Positions 30,811-40,732 of a stretch of 40,732 nt of DNA are shown in pieces. The DNA lies in NCBI GenBank assembly GCA_003427395.1, contig BFEA01000256.1, forward strand, positions 1,394,935 through 1,435,666. The letters run 5' to 3'. The notes under the pieces were generated by a model. The model saw nothing but the letters and a program-made list of their open reading frames with translations. It had not been told where the DNA came from and searched no databases. This DNA comes from Chara braunii. Lineage: Eukaryota; Streptophyta; Charophyceae; Charales; Characeae. A program made the translations under genes and the position numbers. The stretch's first letter is position 1; each line of letters opens with the position of its first letter.

Positions 30811-32438
30811 GAAACGCAGACCTGGACCTACGTTCATTGAATGTGAATGGCATTGCGTCCCTTAACCCCCCTAAATGTCAGGCGATATGGGATCAACTGA
30901 GGGGAGTGGGGGGCAGGACTTGGCCTGACGTGATATGTGTCCAGGAGACTCACCTCCTAGACACCCCTGAGCACCACAGAGCGCGAAACGTCTGGCCATA
31001 CTAGGCATACAGAGCACATGCAGTAACACCAGCATTGTCAGGGGTGGCGATCTGGATTCCTCCAGATTCTAGAGTAGAGGTGGTAAATTGGACTGCTGAT
31101 AAGCAACAGGGCCGGTGGGTTTCCATTCTGGCCATGCTCGAACTGGAACTGATATGCATCTTCTGCATTTATGCCCCCAACACAACGGCTGAAAGGGAAG
31201 TTTTTTTCAACCACCTCACCTCCATCCCACCTCAAGGCATCCCACTAATCTTCGTGGGCGATTTCAACGTGGCCCCGGACAGGTGGATGGACATGTGGAA
31301 TCCACAAGGTTGCTACCCCCAATACGTGGAGGAGGATGAAAAAAACATCTCTCTGTTCAACACGGCCCTCTCGTTGATAGACGCATACCGCCACTTACAC
31401 CCAAAGGAGCGGGCCTACACCTACTTCCGCACCAACGACCCTGTCAGACACACAAAATCCCGTATTGACCTGATCATTATCTCCAACGCCATACAAAACG
31501 CTCTACAACTCTCGGCCATATTCCCGCAAAGCCCTTATCCGGGACTGGACCACTGCACAAGTGGCGTCATTTTTACCTTCCGTAAGCGCCCCGATCAAGG
31601 GCCGGGATACTTCAAACTAAACACATCGTTGTTAAAAATTGAAAGCTTTCGGGACTTCATGAGGGACGTGTGGGCTTACGAGCACAACCAAAAGAACCTT
31701 TTTGAATCGAAAATCCAATGGTTTACGAATGGCCTGTTTTTTCTGGCCAAGAAATCTAAGGACTATTCCAAAATGCTAGCTAACCAACGACACTCTCGGA
31801 AGATGGAGATACACACTCAACTTCACAACCTGGTCTCCCAGGACAACTCAGCGGAACACACTGCAGCCATTCAACAACTAAAGGACCAATTGTTACAGTA
31901 TGCACAGTGTAGATGGCAAGGGGTCAAAATCAGAGGAAAACTAGCAAAATGGACCACTGAAGGAACAATGGATTCACAATTTTTCAGCATCGCATCAATC
32001 AGAGCCCATCGCACAACAATGGAGCCACTACTCGATCCCAAGACAGACGAGCTGGCTACAACCACGGCACATTGTGTAAAGATAGCCAGAAGTTTTTACC
32101 AAGAACTCTTCACGTCCCGAATCCCTCAACCACTGGACCCTGGTCACCTAGCTGATGTGGAAAAATTCCTTGCCCACATGGAGGGATGCCTATCCGAGGT
32201 GCAAATGGAGCGAATAGAGCGCAAAATTAGTAAAGATGAGATCTGGTCGGCGCTATTGCAAATGAATGAAGAAAAGCCCCGGACATCGATGGTTTCCCAA
32301 AATAATTTTGGAAAACTATGTGGTTATTTTTCAGACGACCTGATGCAATACTATGAGGAAGTCTGGAACACAGGAGAGATGGGGGAAATGCTGGGGCAAG
32401 GGGTGTTTTCTTTACTCCACAAAAAGGTGACAGAATGA
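30711..32438 (+). pseudogene. LINE F ORF2, apurinic-endonuclease domain and linker
   Basis: The first ATG is 30711, with a second candidate at 30753 (MGKDID, also seen in LINE C). APE-family motifs in order: LDLRSLNVNGIA, VQETHLLDTPEH (catalytic Glu), CIFCIYAPN, GDFNVAPD (31257-31268, Asp and Asn), SRIDLIII and YPGLDHC (His). The enzyme nicks target DNA to prime reverse transcription. One in-frame TAG (31002-31004) interrupts it; the frame is otherwise open to 32438. There a one-base loss in a run of A and G (AAAAAGGTGAC, against AAAAAGGGAGAC in LINE C) ends it just as the reverse transcriptase begins (LLHKK). Confidence 0.88.
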
Positions 32439-33726
32439 ACATACGCAATTACCGCCCGATAACCCTCATGACAGTAGTCTACAAAATGTTGTTTAAGGCG
32501 CTTGCCAAGCGCATAATTGAGGTGGTGGAAGATCTGGTGCACCCATCACAAACGGGGTTCATCCGCAATAGGAATATCTAAGAAAACATACTCCTAATTC
32601 ATGATGTGATAGACCTAGCACGCAGGGATGGAAGTAATGTCGCATTGGTCTTTATCGACTTCGAAAAAGCCTATGATCACGTCGACTGGACCTTCTTAGA
32701 CAAATGCCTCGAAAAATTAAACTTCGGCCCTGGGTCCCGAAAATGGATTAGGATTCTGCACCAGAACGCCACCACCAAGGTGCAGATAAATGACACCTTA
32801 GCCCCGAAAATAAGCCTCCACAGATCAGTCAGGCAGGGAGACCCGATAACACCCTTCCTATTTGTGCTGATTATGGAGGCTCTATCAGCCAACCTACGCA
32901 ACAGCAAAAACCTGAAAAGGATCAGCTTGTCCGGAATTCCGGAAGAAGCAGTCCCAATATGCTCATTGTTCGCCGATGATCTAACGATTATGACAGACAC
33001 AACAATGGAAAACATGGAGGAAATAAAGAACCTGATGGACAGATTTTGCGCCCTCTCGAGTATGACCATCAACTGGGGACAGAAAATGCAGGGCTGGTGG
33101 ATCCATCACCAGGGGAGCCGCCCCCCTGAAGAACTACGTATCACATGGATCCCTCAGGAAGCGACTGTGAGGGTTCTGGGGGTAAAGATGACAGCACACG
33201 GCCGACCATTAGACAATGATGAATGGATCATAGCCCCGACACTGGCCAAATTTGCCCAATGGGATCACAAACACACATCCTTGTTTGGGAGGGCGCTAGT
33301 AATAAACAACGTGGTTCTAGCGACGCTATGGTACAAACCTGTTTTATGGCCGGTCAACGAAGAGGCCCACAGGACCCTGAGGCGAAAAGTGGCAGCATAT
33401 TTATGGAGAGAAGACAGTCAAAATACCAATGCCATGAGCAGGGTGGCATGGGACTCAGTAATCCAGCCGAAAGCCCAGGGAGGACTTGGTATAATAGACC
33501 CCCCCCCACAAACACAGGCCTTGAGCCTGCTATGGCTTGTGCGGCTGATTTTCGATACATCCCAGCAGTGGAGACCGCTGGCCATGAGACAGATAGCACA
33601 CCTGGCCTCAAAATCTCCTCCAGAAATAGTTCCGCTGAGATGGTTAGATGACAGGTATTGGAAGGTCCCGAAAAGAGCTTCGGCGGGAAAGTCACGAGAA
33701 GATCTGTGGCCACGACTGATCAAGAC
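32427..33726 (+). pseudogene. LINE F ORF2, reverse transcriptase domain
   Basis: After the shift, the frame reads MNIRNYRPITLM, then QTGFIRNRN, a TAA (32579-32581), and motif A VALVFIDFEKAYDHVDW. Motif B is SVRQGDPITPFLFVLIMEAL, motif C is SLFADDLTIM (FADD at 32969-32980), and the thumb has GRALVINNVVLATLWYKP and GGLGIIDPPPQ. Catalytic Asp residues are intact. The frame enters Tn5 adapter sequence at 33727, so the residues after LIKT (CLLYTSRCV) are artefact and not protein. Confidence 0.92.
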
Positions 33727-33836
33727 CTGTCTCTTATACACATCTAGATGTGTATAAGAGACAGCTACTGGAAGGTCCCGAAAAGAGCTTCGGCGGGAAA
33801 GTCACGAGAAGATCTGTGGCCACGACTGATCAAGAC
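33659..33836. other. Assembly artefact: Tn5 mosaic-end junction in a 68-bp direct duplication
   Basis: Bases 33727-33764 are two 19-bp Tn5 mosaic ends head to head (CTGTCTCTTATACACATCT and its reverse complement), the Nextera mate-pair junction. The 68 bp before it (33659-33726) are repeated exactly after it (33769-33836). The unit of 110 bp is not a multiple of three, so it also shifts the ORF2 frame. Translations across it give CLLYTSRCV and MYKRQ, well-known adapter peptides. Confidence 0.98.
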
Positions 33837-34450
33837 ATGAAGAAAACTCCCCCCCCCCCAGATCGCCCTCCCCCACAACGGTGGGAAGAGGTGGCAAGAC
33901 AACCCCTTTTGGGAATCGGTGGATCACAAACACACATAGCCAAATCTTTTGTAGTATGGACTTCCCATGGAAAGGGTGGGTCAAGAATGGGATAACCTGG
34001 GTAGGGGACCTCTGGGACGACCGCAGAAAAGACTGGAAAACGCTAGAGCAAATGAAAGAGAACCTTCGCTATTGTCACAATTCCGAAAAAGCATTGGAGG
34101 AACTCCTGGAGGCCTTCCCCCTGGCCTGGCTAACCGTCCTGCGCAAGGGTCCTCAACTGCAGGAAGGGGACTGGGTGGCCACCAAAGATTCCACGAATCA
34201 AGTAGGGCTAGCCCACTGGGTGAGACCAGAAGATACCCTGATTGAGAGATACAGGGTAGGAAAAGATGGGCGGCTAACGGGCAGCAGAGACCCCTTCATA
34301 TGGACTGACAAAAGCCTGTTATACAGAGTAAGTGTCTATGGCGAAGGGGAAGAAAAAAGAGCTTTCAAATGGATCCCACAGAGTGGGTGTGGAATCCGCC
34401 AGCACATCCCAGGGCACATGAACAAAAACCTACACCCCTCCGTAATTTGA
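33837..34450 (+). pseudogene. LINE F ORF2, connector between reverse transcriptase and zinc-binding domain
   Basis: A TGA (33838-33840) and a frame change near a C-run (33850-33860) follow the artefact. The frame from 33881 reads FPWKGWVKNGITWVGDLWDD, RKDWKTLEQMKENL, EAFPLAWLTVLRKGPQLQEG and DKSLLYRVSV, matching LINE D (LTWMRNDLFFVGDFWDA). This segment links polymerase and zinc domain in plant L1 ORF2. It ends at a frameshift near 34370-34400 inside the next domain's entry (the other frame reads EWVWNPPAHPR). Confidence 0.78.
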
Positions 34451-35181
34451 CTGTCAAATCCTCCTACCGGAAGCTCAGGGTCAGGAAAGAATTAAGAGAC
34501 ACTATCCAGCAGCGCTGGCAGAGACATCTGAACATCGACAAACAACTCTTGGCACCCATCAGATGGTTTAGAGACTGTAGATGCAGGCCGGCCAAGATCA
34601 CATCTCTACAATGGCAAATCGTGCACCGTTGTCTCCCCACCAACAGTTGGCTGATAGACCACACCCGCCTGGAACAGCAAGGGCGGGCCCTCCCGTGGTG
34701 CCCTCGGTGCCTGTTAACCTTCCCCGTTCGGAAATGGGAGGAAACAATAGAGCACATTTTCCTCCAATGCCCAGTGGCAGTCGCGACATGGAGATGGTGG
34801 GAGAGGATATGGCGGCAACAAGTTCCAGAACATGCATGGCCATGGGAATGGAGGGCGATTCTGCTTGGACACTATCCAGCCCTCCAAAACCAGACCTTTG
34901 CATGGAACATGTTCCACCTAGGAAGAAGATTGATCTTATGGGTTATATGGTGGCAACGATGTGCCCTGGCCATGGAGAAGGTGTTGGTGGATGGGGAAGA
35001 GAGAAAAGAATACCTTAAACAGCAGTTTCAATTGGAACTGTCTAGACTGTGGGCTTTAACAAAACAGAAACTTGACACTCTCCACCAATCCAAGGATATC
35101 CTAATGACAATCCAAAGATTTGCCCAAGAATGGCTGGGCGGGGACCGGGAGGGATGGGTAGCAGAAATAATCTGGTCCTGA
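34369..35181 (+). pseudogene. LINE F ORF2, zinc-binding domain and C-terminal tail
   Basis: SLQWQIVHRCLPTNSWLIDH, WCPRC and ETIEHIFLQCPVA give a complete C-x2-C, H, C zinc-binding motif of the zf-RVT family. WRWWERIW, RAILLGHYPALQNQTFAWN, RLILWVIWWQRCALAMEK and a probably helical C-terminus ending EIIWS follow. The stop is at 35179-35181. The tail after the zinc motif (ILLG ... R-x-[AV]-[IV]-LW-x-IW) is shared by all LINE copies here. The role of the zinc domain is probably RNA or target DNA binding. Confidence 0.88.
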
Positions 35182-36431
35182 CCATGGGAAAACCAGAATC
35201 AAAGGGAGGAAGAGCCTGTGGCAGCAAAGCCCCACCGTGATTACCATCTAGCATTCAAGGATTGGACGGCGATTAGTCCTGATATCCCTCTGCGCCCGGC
35301 AGAAGATTTTGCAGATCCCTTCCCGCCCCATCACCAAGCAATAGAAGAATGGGTGGGATAAGAGGGACTTGAAGCTCCTCTAAACAGAGGAAAGGACGCC
35401 ATCAACCTGTTATAGACAGAGGAAAGGAAAGGAATTCATGAATCTCTCTCCAACCTAAGTCCATGAGGCAGGAAAAGAAGGAAGGAAGGATGGTGGACCA
35501 CAGGACCCGGAAAGGGGAAACTAGAACAGAACGTAGATAAATGGCGCCTAATAGATGGAAGATAGAAGGCGAGAGGTTCCCCCCCCCTTTTCCTTTCTCT
35601 AACCTGCTCAGTCAATCCTCTGATCCCCAGAGCAATCAATGCTGGCAGGCGTCAAAAAAAAAAAAAACTATTATCAATCTACAAATCCACAAAAAAAACG
35701 GTTTACCACAGTGTGGGGACGTGGTCGCAGGGTACACCCGACAGACAGCAGAGCAGCAGCGTGGGGGAGAACAGGAGGTGGGTCAGGAAACGGTGGGAGA
35801 TTCAACTGGTGCCCCCCAGTGACTCCTCCCGGACCCCTGACCGGGCAGAGGGAAGGAAAGGAGGAAGGAGACAATGAGTTCTCATTATCTATGATCGGGT
35901 CACGCTTATACCTGCCCAGTTAATCCTCTGGCTTCCAGAGTAATCAATGCTGGCAGGCCCCCCCCAGACTCCCTTTTGTTACCAGCCAATCACTTTCCTA
36001 TGTATCAACTGTATCATAAGGTGTATGGGAAGATGGCCCCATTACGGACAGCAGAGCTGAAGGGATAGGGGAAACAGGAGGTGGGACAGGAGACGGAGGG
36101 AGATTCAACTGGTGCCCCCCAGTGGCTCCTCCCGGACCCCTGACCGGGTAGATGGGAAGGAGACTCCGACTTCTCACGGGTCACGCTCATACCTGCTCAG
36201 TCAATCCTCTGGCTCCCAGAGTAATCAATGCTGGCAGGCACCTCCCATACACTCTCCAGACATCATCCAATCACTTTCCTATGTACCAATTGTATCATAA
36301 TGTGTATGGGACGCTGGACCCGTTTTCCAGCAGGTGATGCTCCCCACCAATAGATGGAGCCTCCCCCCAGGTGCTAGTGTTGTCTGCATACAACAGCAAC
36401 ACTAGCACTGAAGGGACTGTGTTTTTTCTAT
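35182..36431 (+). other. LINE F 3' UTR with tandem units
   Basis: CTGCTCAGTCAATCCTCTG, a CCCAGAG motif and AATCAATGCTGGCAGGC occur at about 35606, 35921 and 36199. The last two lie in about 290-bp units (about 35740-36035 and 36045-36316) sharing GATTCAACTGGTGCCCCCCA, CCGGACCCCTGACCGGG and CCAATCACTTTCCTATGTA. The end has the GGACGCTGGACCCG motif (36310) and a perfect 12-bp stem GTGCTAGTGTTG/CAACACTAGCAC (about 36371-36408), a likely recognition structure for the element's own reverse transcriptase. Confidence 0.8.
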
Positions 36432-36455
36432 AAAAAAAAAAAAAAAAAAAAAAAA

Positions 36456-36464
36456 GAGAGTGAA
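36456..36464 (+). repeat. Candidate 3' target-site duplication of LINE F
   Basis: GAGAGTGAA directly after poly(A), identical to 27666-27674. Confidence 0.6.
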
Positions 36465-36744
36465 CCTGCCTTCATCACTTTCCTGGGCCTTTGATTTTCG
36501 GTGCATAACGAACGTTGCGAGCACGGGCAGCTCCCACCGAATAAAATCAGAGCCATCGATCCTGGGTCTCTACATCCAACACAGGATCTCGTCCCTGTAT
36601 CCAGCCATCGATCCTGGGATCCCTACCTGAGAAACGGGATCTTAAGGCTGTAACATGTAGGCATGCACTCGCTGGCGTTAAAAAGCCAACAACAACAACA
36701 ACAACTACACCGGTCCAGCTTGAGGTGACTGTTCCTACCAGCAN

Positions 36745-36775
<31 letters not shown>

Positions 36776-38650
36776 AAGAGGAAAAGGAGGAAGAAGAAGA
36801 AGAAGAAGAAGAAGAAGAAGAAGAAGACGAGGAGGAGGAAGAGGAGGAAGAGGAGGAAGAGGAGGAAGAGGAAGAAGAATTGGCACAAAACGTTGAATGA
36901 GCGGAGCATTTTTGTTTTGTACTTTTTTTCCATCAATACAAGTATCCCTCAGTGGCACTCCTGGGCTGCAGTTCCTGTCTATTGGTGGGGAGGAGCATCA
37001 CCTGCTCGAAAACGGGTTCAGCGTCCCTTCATGGCACGAATCGAAATGGAGAGAGCTTTTTGGGTTCATTGAGATGTTTCCTTTTTCTTTTTTGTTTCGT
37101 TTACATTTCGTCTCCTTTGCCCTTTTCTGTCAACTTTTTTTTTTTTTTTTGTCTGTCATCTTCTTTTGTATTGCCTTATCTTTTTCTTTCTTCCCTTTTT
37201 GTTCTTTCGGTTGCATTTTCCTTTTCGGTTGTGCCTTTTCGCTGCGTCGTTATGTTGGCTTTTCCGTTTTTGTAGCTGGCGTTTCCATTCTTGTCACGGT
37301 TTCGTTTTCGCTGTCGCCTTTTCCCTTTGTTTCTGTCTCGTCTTTTCGTTTCCGTTTTCACATGACAAGTCCCATCTCCGATTAAAAAAATGAGCCCACC
37401 CAACCCGTTTTCACTTGATGTATCCCATCTCCGATTTTGGAAATGAACCCACCCAAAACACTCAGCCTCACCTCGAACAACCCTGCCAGAGACCAATCTT
37501 TTTTCTTTTTTTTTCTTTCTTTTTATCTTGAGCACAGGAGGCTCAAAACATCTCAGCGTCTGCAGCCCAGGGCACACTGGTGATTCAACCACAGCCCGTT
37601 GCCCCAGCAGCACAGCACCTACTGTCTTCTCCCTAATACAATGTCCGGTGATTATCACAGTAGATCTGGACTGGAAGTTGCCATAGCCGCAAGTTGTCCA
37701 GTTGTTCTGAACAGAGTTTAAAAGCAAGTCTGTTGTTGATTCTGAGTTCACGAGTTTGGTTTGCCATCGGTTCTCATATGTGCATGTTGTAAGCAAGTCC
37801 AGAGTCGAGTCTGATTGCAATATGCTTTGTATCCGAATTGAAAGAAACCGCAAGTTCCACAACCATCGTCCCGCTACAAATGCCTCACTGGCATCCAACT
37901 CAACAGCATGGTCAGTGTTCAGGACACGATGATCTACCCCCACGCCGCGATCTTTCTTCTTTTTTACCGGGGGAAAAAAAAAGAACGCACACCATGATCC
38001 TTTTTTTTTTTTTTTCACCATGATCTACCTCCACGCCATGATCCTTTTTTTCTTTACCGGGAAAAAAAAGAATGCATGCCATGATCTACCTCCACACCAT
38101 GGGGGCAGGTCCCACTAGCAAAGAGGATTGGATTAAACACCCGAATGTCAACCTGATTGTGGGCAGGTGCAGAGAAGCGAGATTGAACTGCTTTTCTGCA
38201 TCTCTGTATAAAACAAGTCTAAGTCCAGATTCAGAAGCTTCCTCCCATCCTTTTGCTACCGGTAGTAGAACCTCACCCCAGCAAGGTAAGAGCGAAGGTT
38301 TGAAAAAAATGGGACTTCAAATGCGGACGCATCGGCCACCCTGCGGTCACAAGTGCCATAGTGATAAGTTTTTTTTCTTTAAATTATTGACGTTAGTGAT
38401 AATGCAAGGAAAGTGCGGAAGAGGGATAGACAGAAAACCAAATTGCAACATCATATTGAAGACCAGATAGTCGTGTGCCGAGCAGAAAGTAGAAATGCAC
38501 TGAGATGCACGATGCCAAATAAGAACAATACAATGAACTCAAATGTCAATCTCAGCCGTGTCTCGCCTCCATCGACAATGTATCCAGTGCCGGCCTTCTC
38601 TTACGGCGCTCAACGCGCCCAGCCTACGATCTTCCAGCACATGTACTAGC
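36465..38650. other. Noncoding, low-complexity-rich stretch
   Basis: It contains an A-run after N36744, then GAA/GAG repeats to 36880, and pyrimidine-rich DNA at 37080-37350. A roughly 60-bp direct repeat (CCCATCTCCGATT) is at 37350-37462. Roughly 90-bp repeated units (CCATGATCTACC, ACCGGGRAAAAAAAA) are at 37928-38105. The longest open frame (281 codons, minus, 37176-38021) is Lys/Arg-rich translation of these repeats and is not accepted as a gene. Confidence 0.6.
36979..37031 (-). mobile_element. LINE 3' UTR scrap, minus strand
   Basis: CTATTGGTGGGGAGGAGCAT, CACCTGCTCGAAAACGGGTT and CAGCGTCCC are the reverse complement of the LINE F 3' motif at 36310-36361, 600 bp away, giving an inverted pair. 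Confidence 0.65.
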
Positions 38651-38659
38651 CTATCAATC

Positions 38660-38955
38660 TATAAAAGGGCAACCACAATTCACTTCCCAGCGAAGACCAA
38701 ACGTACATGAAGAAGGTGCCCATGCAGACTGCAGCATGCACATCAGGTACCTGTCTCTTCTCTCTCTCCTCACCGCTTGGTCCTTACAGCGTCCATCTTC
38801 CGGGACCCGAAGACCACTGTCGCCAGCACCAGCAACCGCAAGGCAAGCCCGGCTATGGCTGCCTTGTGGCAGCTGCTCTCATGACAGCGACCCTCCAAGC
38901 AGTTTCGGAGTTCGAGCGCCCACTGAAAATTCGGCCAACCAATTCTCCAGCTTAA
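38660..38955 (+). promoter_or_regulatory. TATA-like site before a small open frame
   Basis: TATAAAAGG at 38660-38668 lies 39 bp upstream of ATG 38707, which opens an 82-codon frame (MKKVPMQTAACTSG ... TNSPA) to 38955. The spacing fits a start site near 38690. I recognise no domain, and codon-level support is lacking. An overlapping frame at 38736 starts with a hydrophobic MHIRYLSLLSLLTAW. Either could be chance. Confidence 0.25.
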
Positions 38956-40430
38956 TTAAATCGCCCCCCGAAGAATTGCATAAATACTAAATAGGTAAAA
39001 AATATCATTCTGGCATTCACTGGTTCCACCGTATGCTTTCTGGGACGGAGCAGCTCTGCTGACGAGCTCGTGGGATTCCCGTGTGTCTAAAGGAGTACCT
39101 TTCCTTGGCCACCACACAGCGCCCGTGTGCTCTCTCCAGCCAGCGCCCCAGCAGCCTGCCAGCATCAAACCAGCAGTGTGGCCACCAGGTTGCCTCCGGC
39201 CCGAAAGTCTGGCTGGGCGCTGGGCACTTTCCTTTATGGAAAATGCCGGAGAGGTCTGGGGCCCAGAAGCTTCCAGTTGGGCCGAAGTGTCTGCCCCCAG
39301 GCCCAGTTGCAGAGGCCCAGCTTCAGATACTGGCCCGGGACCAGTGCAGTGAGACCCGCCCGACTGTGCGACATGGCCCCAAGTGTCCGCTGCATTCTGA
39401 TTGGTGCACGCCCAATGTGTGACGTCAGAGCTCCATTCGCATTGGTCCTAAGCCGCTGTGCGACATGTCGGCCTCCGGGCTCTTGCAGGAAGTTGCAGGG
39501 CCCAGTCACACAGGCACGGCCTGCCTCCAGTGCCTGAATGAGCAAGCCAGGCTCATGCGTACCCGCCCAGGGCCTTTTCCAAATGTACCCTGGGTTGGAG
39601 GGCTCAACTAGTACTACCGGACTTGGTTGCTGCTGTTTACCGCGGTTCCGGCGGCCCGTACCTTGCAACTTCAGGTCCGGCGAGTAGGTCGTGGTCACAC
39701 AGCGTCAACATGCTGTAACTGTCTGGCGCGAGGCATGGAATCAGAGCTAACCCCAGACTAGGACCCATCGGGATTTCCAGCCCGCAAATGATTTCCACCA
39801 GGTGCAGGCCTTTCAACAGCCTCTTGGGGCGTTCTGCTTTGCCCCTTTCCACGGTCACATTGGCCTGTACACAGGCCTAGGCGCATATTTGCAGGCCCGC
39901 CTTCACTCAAGGCCGAGCAAGGTCTTTCCAAAAACTACCAAGGGACTAAAATCCTCGCAACAAGTTTTTTTTTTTTTTTATGCACGTTACTGATAAGTAG
40001 CTTCTTTTTTCTATCTAACTACTAAAGGATGGATAGGGCCCCGGACGTCAGTTCCCTTGGCCCCAGGAAAAATGAGGGCCGGACGACGGTTGGATGGGAC
40101 AGGCGCTGTGCAGCGTGTCGTTTTGTTTTGTTTTTGTCGTTTAGTGCACATTTTCTCACGTCCTATTTTGCAGGGCGCGGCTTCGAAGGCTCGTGAATCC
40201 GGGCGCGCGTTTAGACGTGGCGGCCCGTTTCGAACGGCCTTTTTTTTGGGGGGGCTGGCTGGGTTGACGCTTTTGTACCTTTTTTCACAGGGGGCGGGCA
40301 GCGCAGTTGCGGTTGTCGCGGTTGTTTGTTTCGCGCGGCGTCGACGTTCAACCGCCTCTCTCTCTGCGCGGCGTCGACGTTCAACCACCTCTCTCGCTGC
40401 GCGCCGCGGCAGGCGGGCCGCTGGCATGTG
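38956..40430. other. GC-rich stretch without a recognised gene
   Basis: Open frames on both strands (for example 39127-39537 plus and 40057-40431 plus) are Ala/Arg/Pro-rich and lack domains. A 36-bp direct repeat with GCGCGGCGTCGACGTTCAAC and CRCCTCTCTC lies at about 40334-40402. A T-run is at 39965-39979. Confidence 0.5.
39364..39472. promoter_or_regulatory. CCAAT and TGACGTCA cluster
   Basis: ATTGG (39400-39404), CCAAT (39412-39416), TGACGTCA (39420-39427) and ATTGG (39441-39445) sit between two copies of GTGCGACATG (about 39366 and 39456). The DNA is GC-rich. No gene is visible to which it could belong. Confidence 0.3.
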
Positions 40431-40436
40431 ACACAG

Positions 40437-40504
<68 letters not shown>
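40431..40504. repeat. (AC)n then (AG)n microsatellite
   Basis: ACACAGACACACACACAC followed by about 28 AG units (40449-40504). Confidence 0.95.
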
Positions 40505-40508
<4 letters not shown>

Positions 40509-40623
40509 CCAGCCATGCACGCCAAGAGATAGACAGGCTACATTGACCGATATGATGAGCAAAATCGGAATGAATCTTCCACTATAACACGGATATATAC
40601 ACTGCGACCTTTTTGTTTTTTTG

Positions 40624-40732
<109 letters not shown>

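Larger units (their letters stand above)
27675..36455 (+). mobile_element. LINE F, near-complete L1-type retrotransposon
   Basis: Order: 5' UTR with tandem 96-bp monomers, ORF1, ORF2 (endonuclease, reverse transcriptase, zinc-binding domain, C-terminal tail), long 3' UTR with tandem units, terminal stem-loop and poly(A) 36432-36455. The size of about 8.8 kb includes a 110-bp artefactual insertion. Few true disabling changes are visible: TAG 30490-30492, TAG 31002-31004, a one-base loss near 32428, TAA 32579-32581, TGA 33838-33840 and frame changes near 28800, 33860 and 34400. It is the youngest copy in the window. Confidence 0.88.

Noticed and set aside
33750-33995. Protein starting MYKRQ
   Set aside because: The first residues are adapter translation and the remainder is a shifted frame of LINE ORF2.
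37176-38021. 281-codon minus-strand open frame
   Set aside because: Its composition follows pyrimidine-rich and tandem repeats, there is no domain, and the Lys/Arg clusters come from CTTT runs.

Overview
The window looks like nuclear DNA of a green plant or streptophyte alga with a repeat-rich genome. The only recognisable host gene is the 3' end of plastid chaperonin-60 beta at 204-449, which fixes the lineage as photosynthetic and intron-containing. Everything else recognisable is repeats: very long GA/CT and CA/GT microsatellites (both window ends are microsatellites), L1-type non-LTR retrotransposons (LINEs) in several states of decay, a tRNA-derived SINE pair, a MITE-like insertion, foldback sequences and a U6 snRNA-like pseudogene. 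Chara-like charophytes would fit this profile, but that is a guess.

Layout. 1-900: CPN60B end and probable 3' UTR. 1.3-2.1 kb: LINE fragment A (+). 2.1-6.0 kb: two copies of one repeat in inverted orientation (2104-2649 and 5501-5974) flanking a perfect-looking foldback, a 160-bp GA tract and the U6-like sequence. 6.9-7.6 kb: duplicated CT microsatellite modules and a LINE 3' UTR scrap. 8.35-8.75 kb: tandem tRNA-SINE. 8.8-10.44 kb: LINE B (-), split by a 424-bp MITE-like element. 10.44-14.44 kb: LINE C (+) with ORF1 and ORF2, broken inside the reverse transcriptase by LINE D (-), which ends in poly(T) at 14.44 kb and starts near 26.89 kb; TACCAT lies on both sides and LINE C coding sequence resumes at 26.89-26.97 kb. 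LINE D is itself split by about 8.2 kb (17.22-25.45 kb) with no recognisable protein. 26.97-27.57 kb: LINE E tail (-). 27.675-36.455 kb: LINE F (+), the most complete copy, with 5' tandem monomers, ORF1, ORF2 (endonuclease, reverse transcriptase, zinc-binding domain), a tandem-repeat 3' UTR, poly(A) and a 9-bp candidate target duplication. 36.5-40.7 kb: simple repeats, small tandem repeats and weak promoter-like motifs.

The most unusual signal is in the 8.2-kb noncoding block: several degenerate tandem arrays whose units fold into hairpins. In the 20.05-20.67 kb array, a conserved 17-nt loop is carried on stems that change in sequence while staying paired. Neighbouring arrays at 18.95-19.5 and 22.8-23.75 kb show the same kind of behaviour, and 21.75-22.6 kb is crowded with splice-donor-like GGTRAG sites.

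One clear artefact affects annotation: a palindromic pair of Tn5 mosaic ends (Nextera mate-pair junction) at 33727-33764, flanked by a 68-bp direct duplication, breaks the LINE F reverse-transcriptase frame artificially. Five single Ns mark further unresolved joins.
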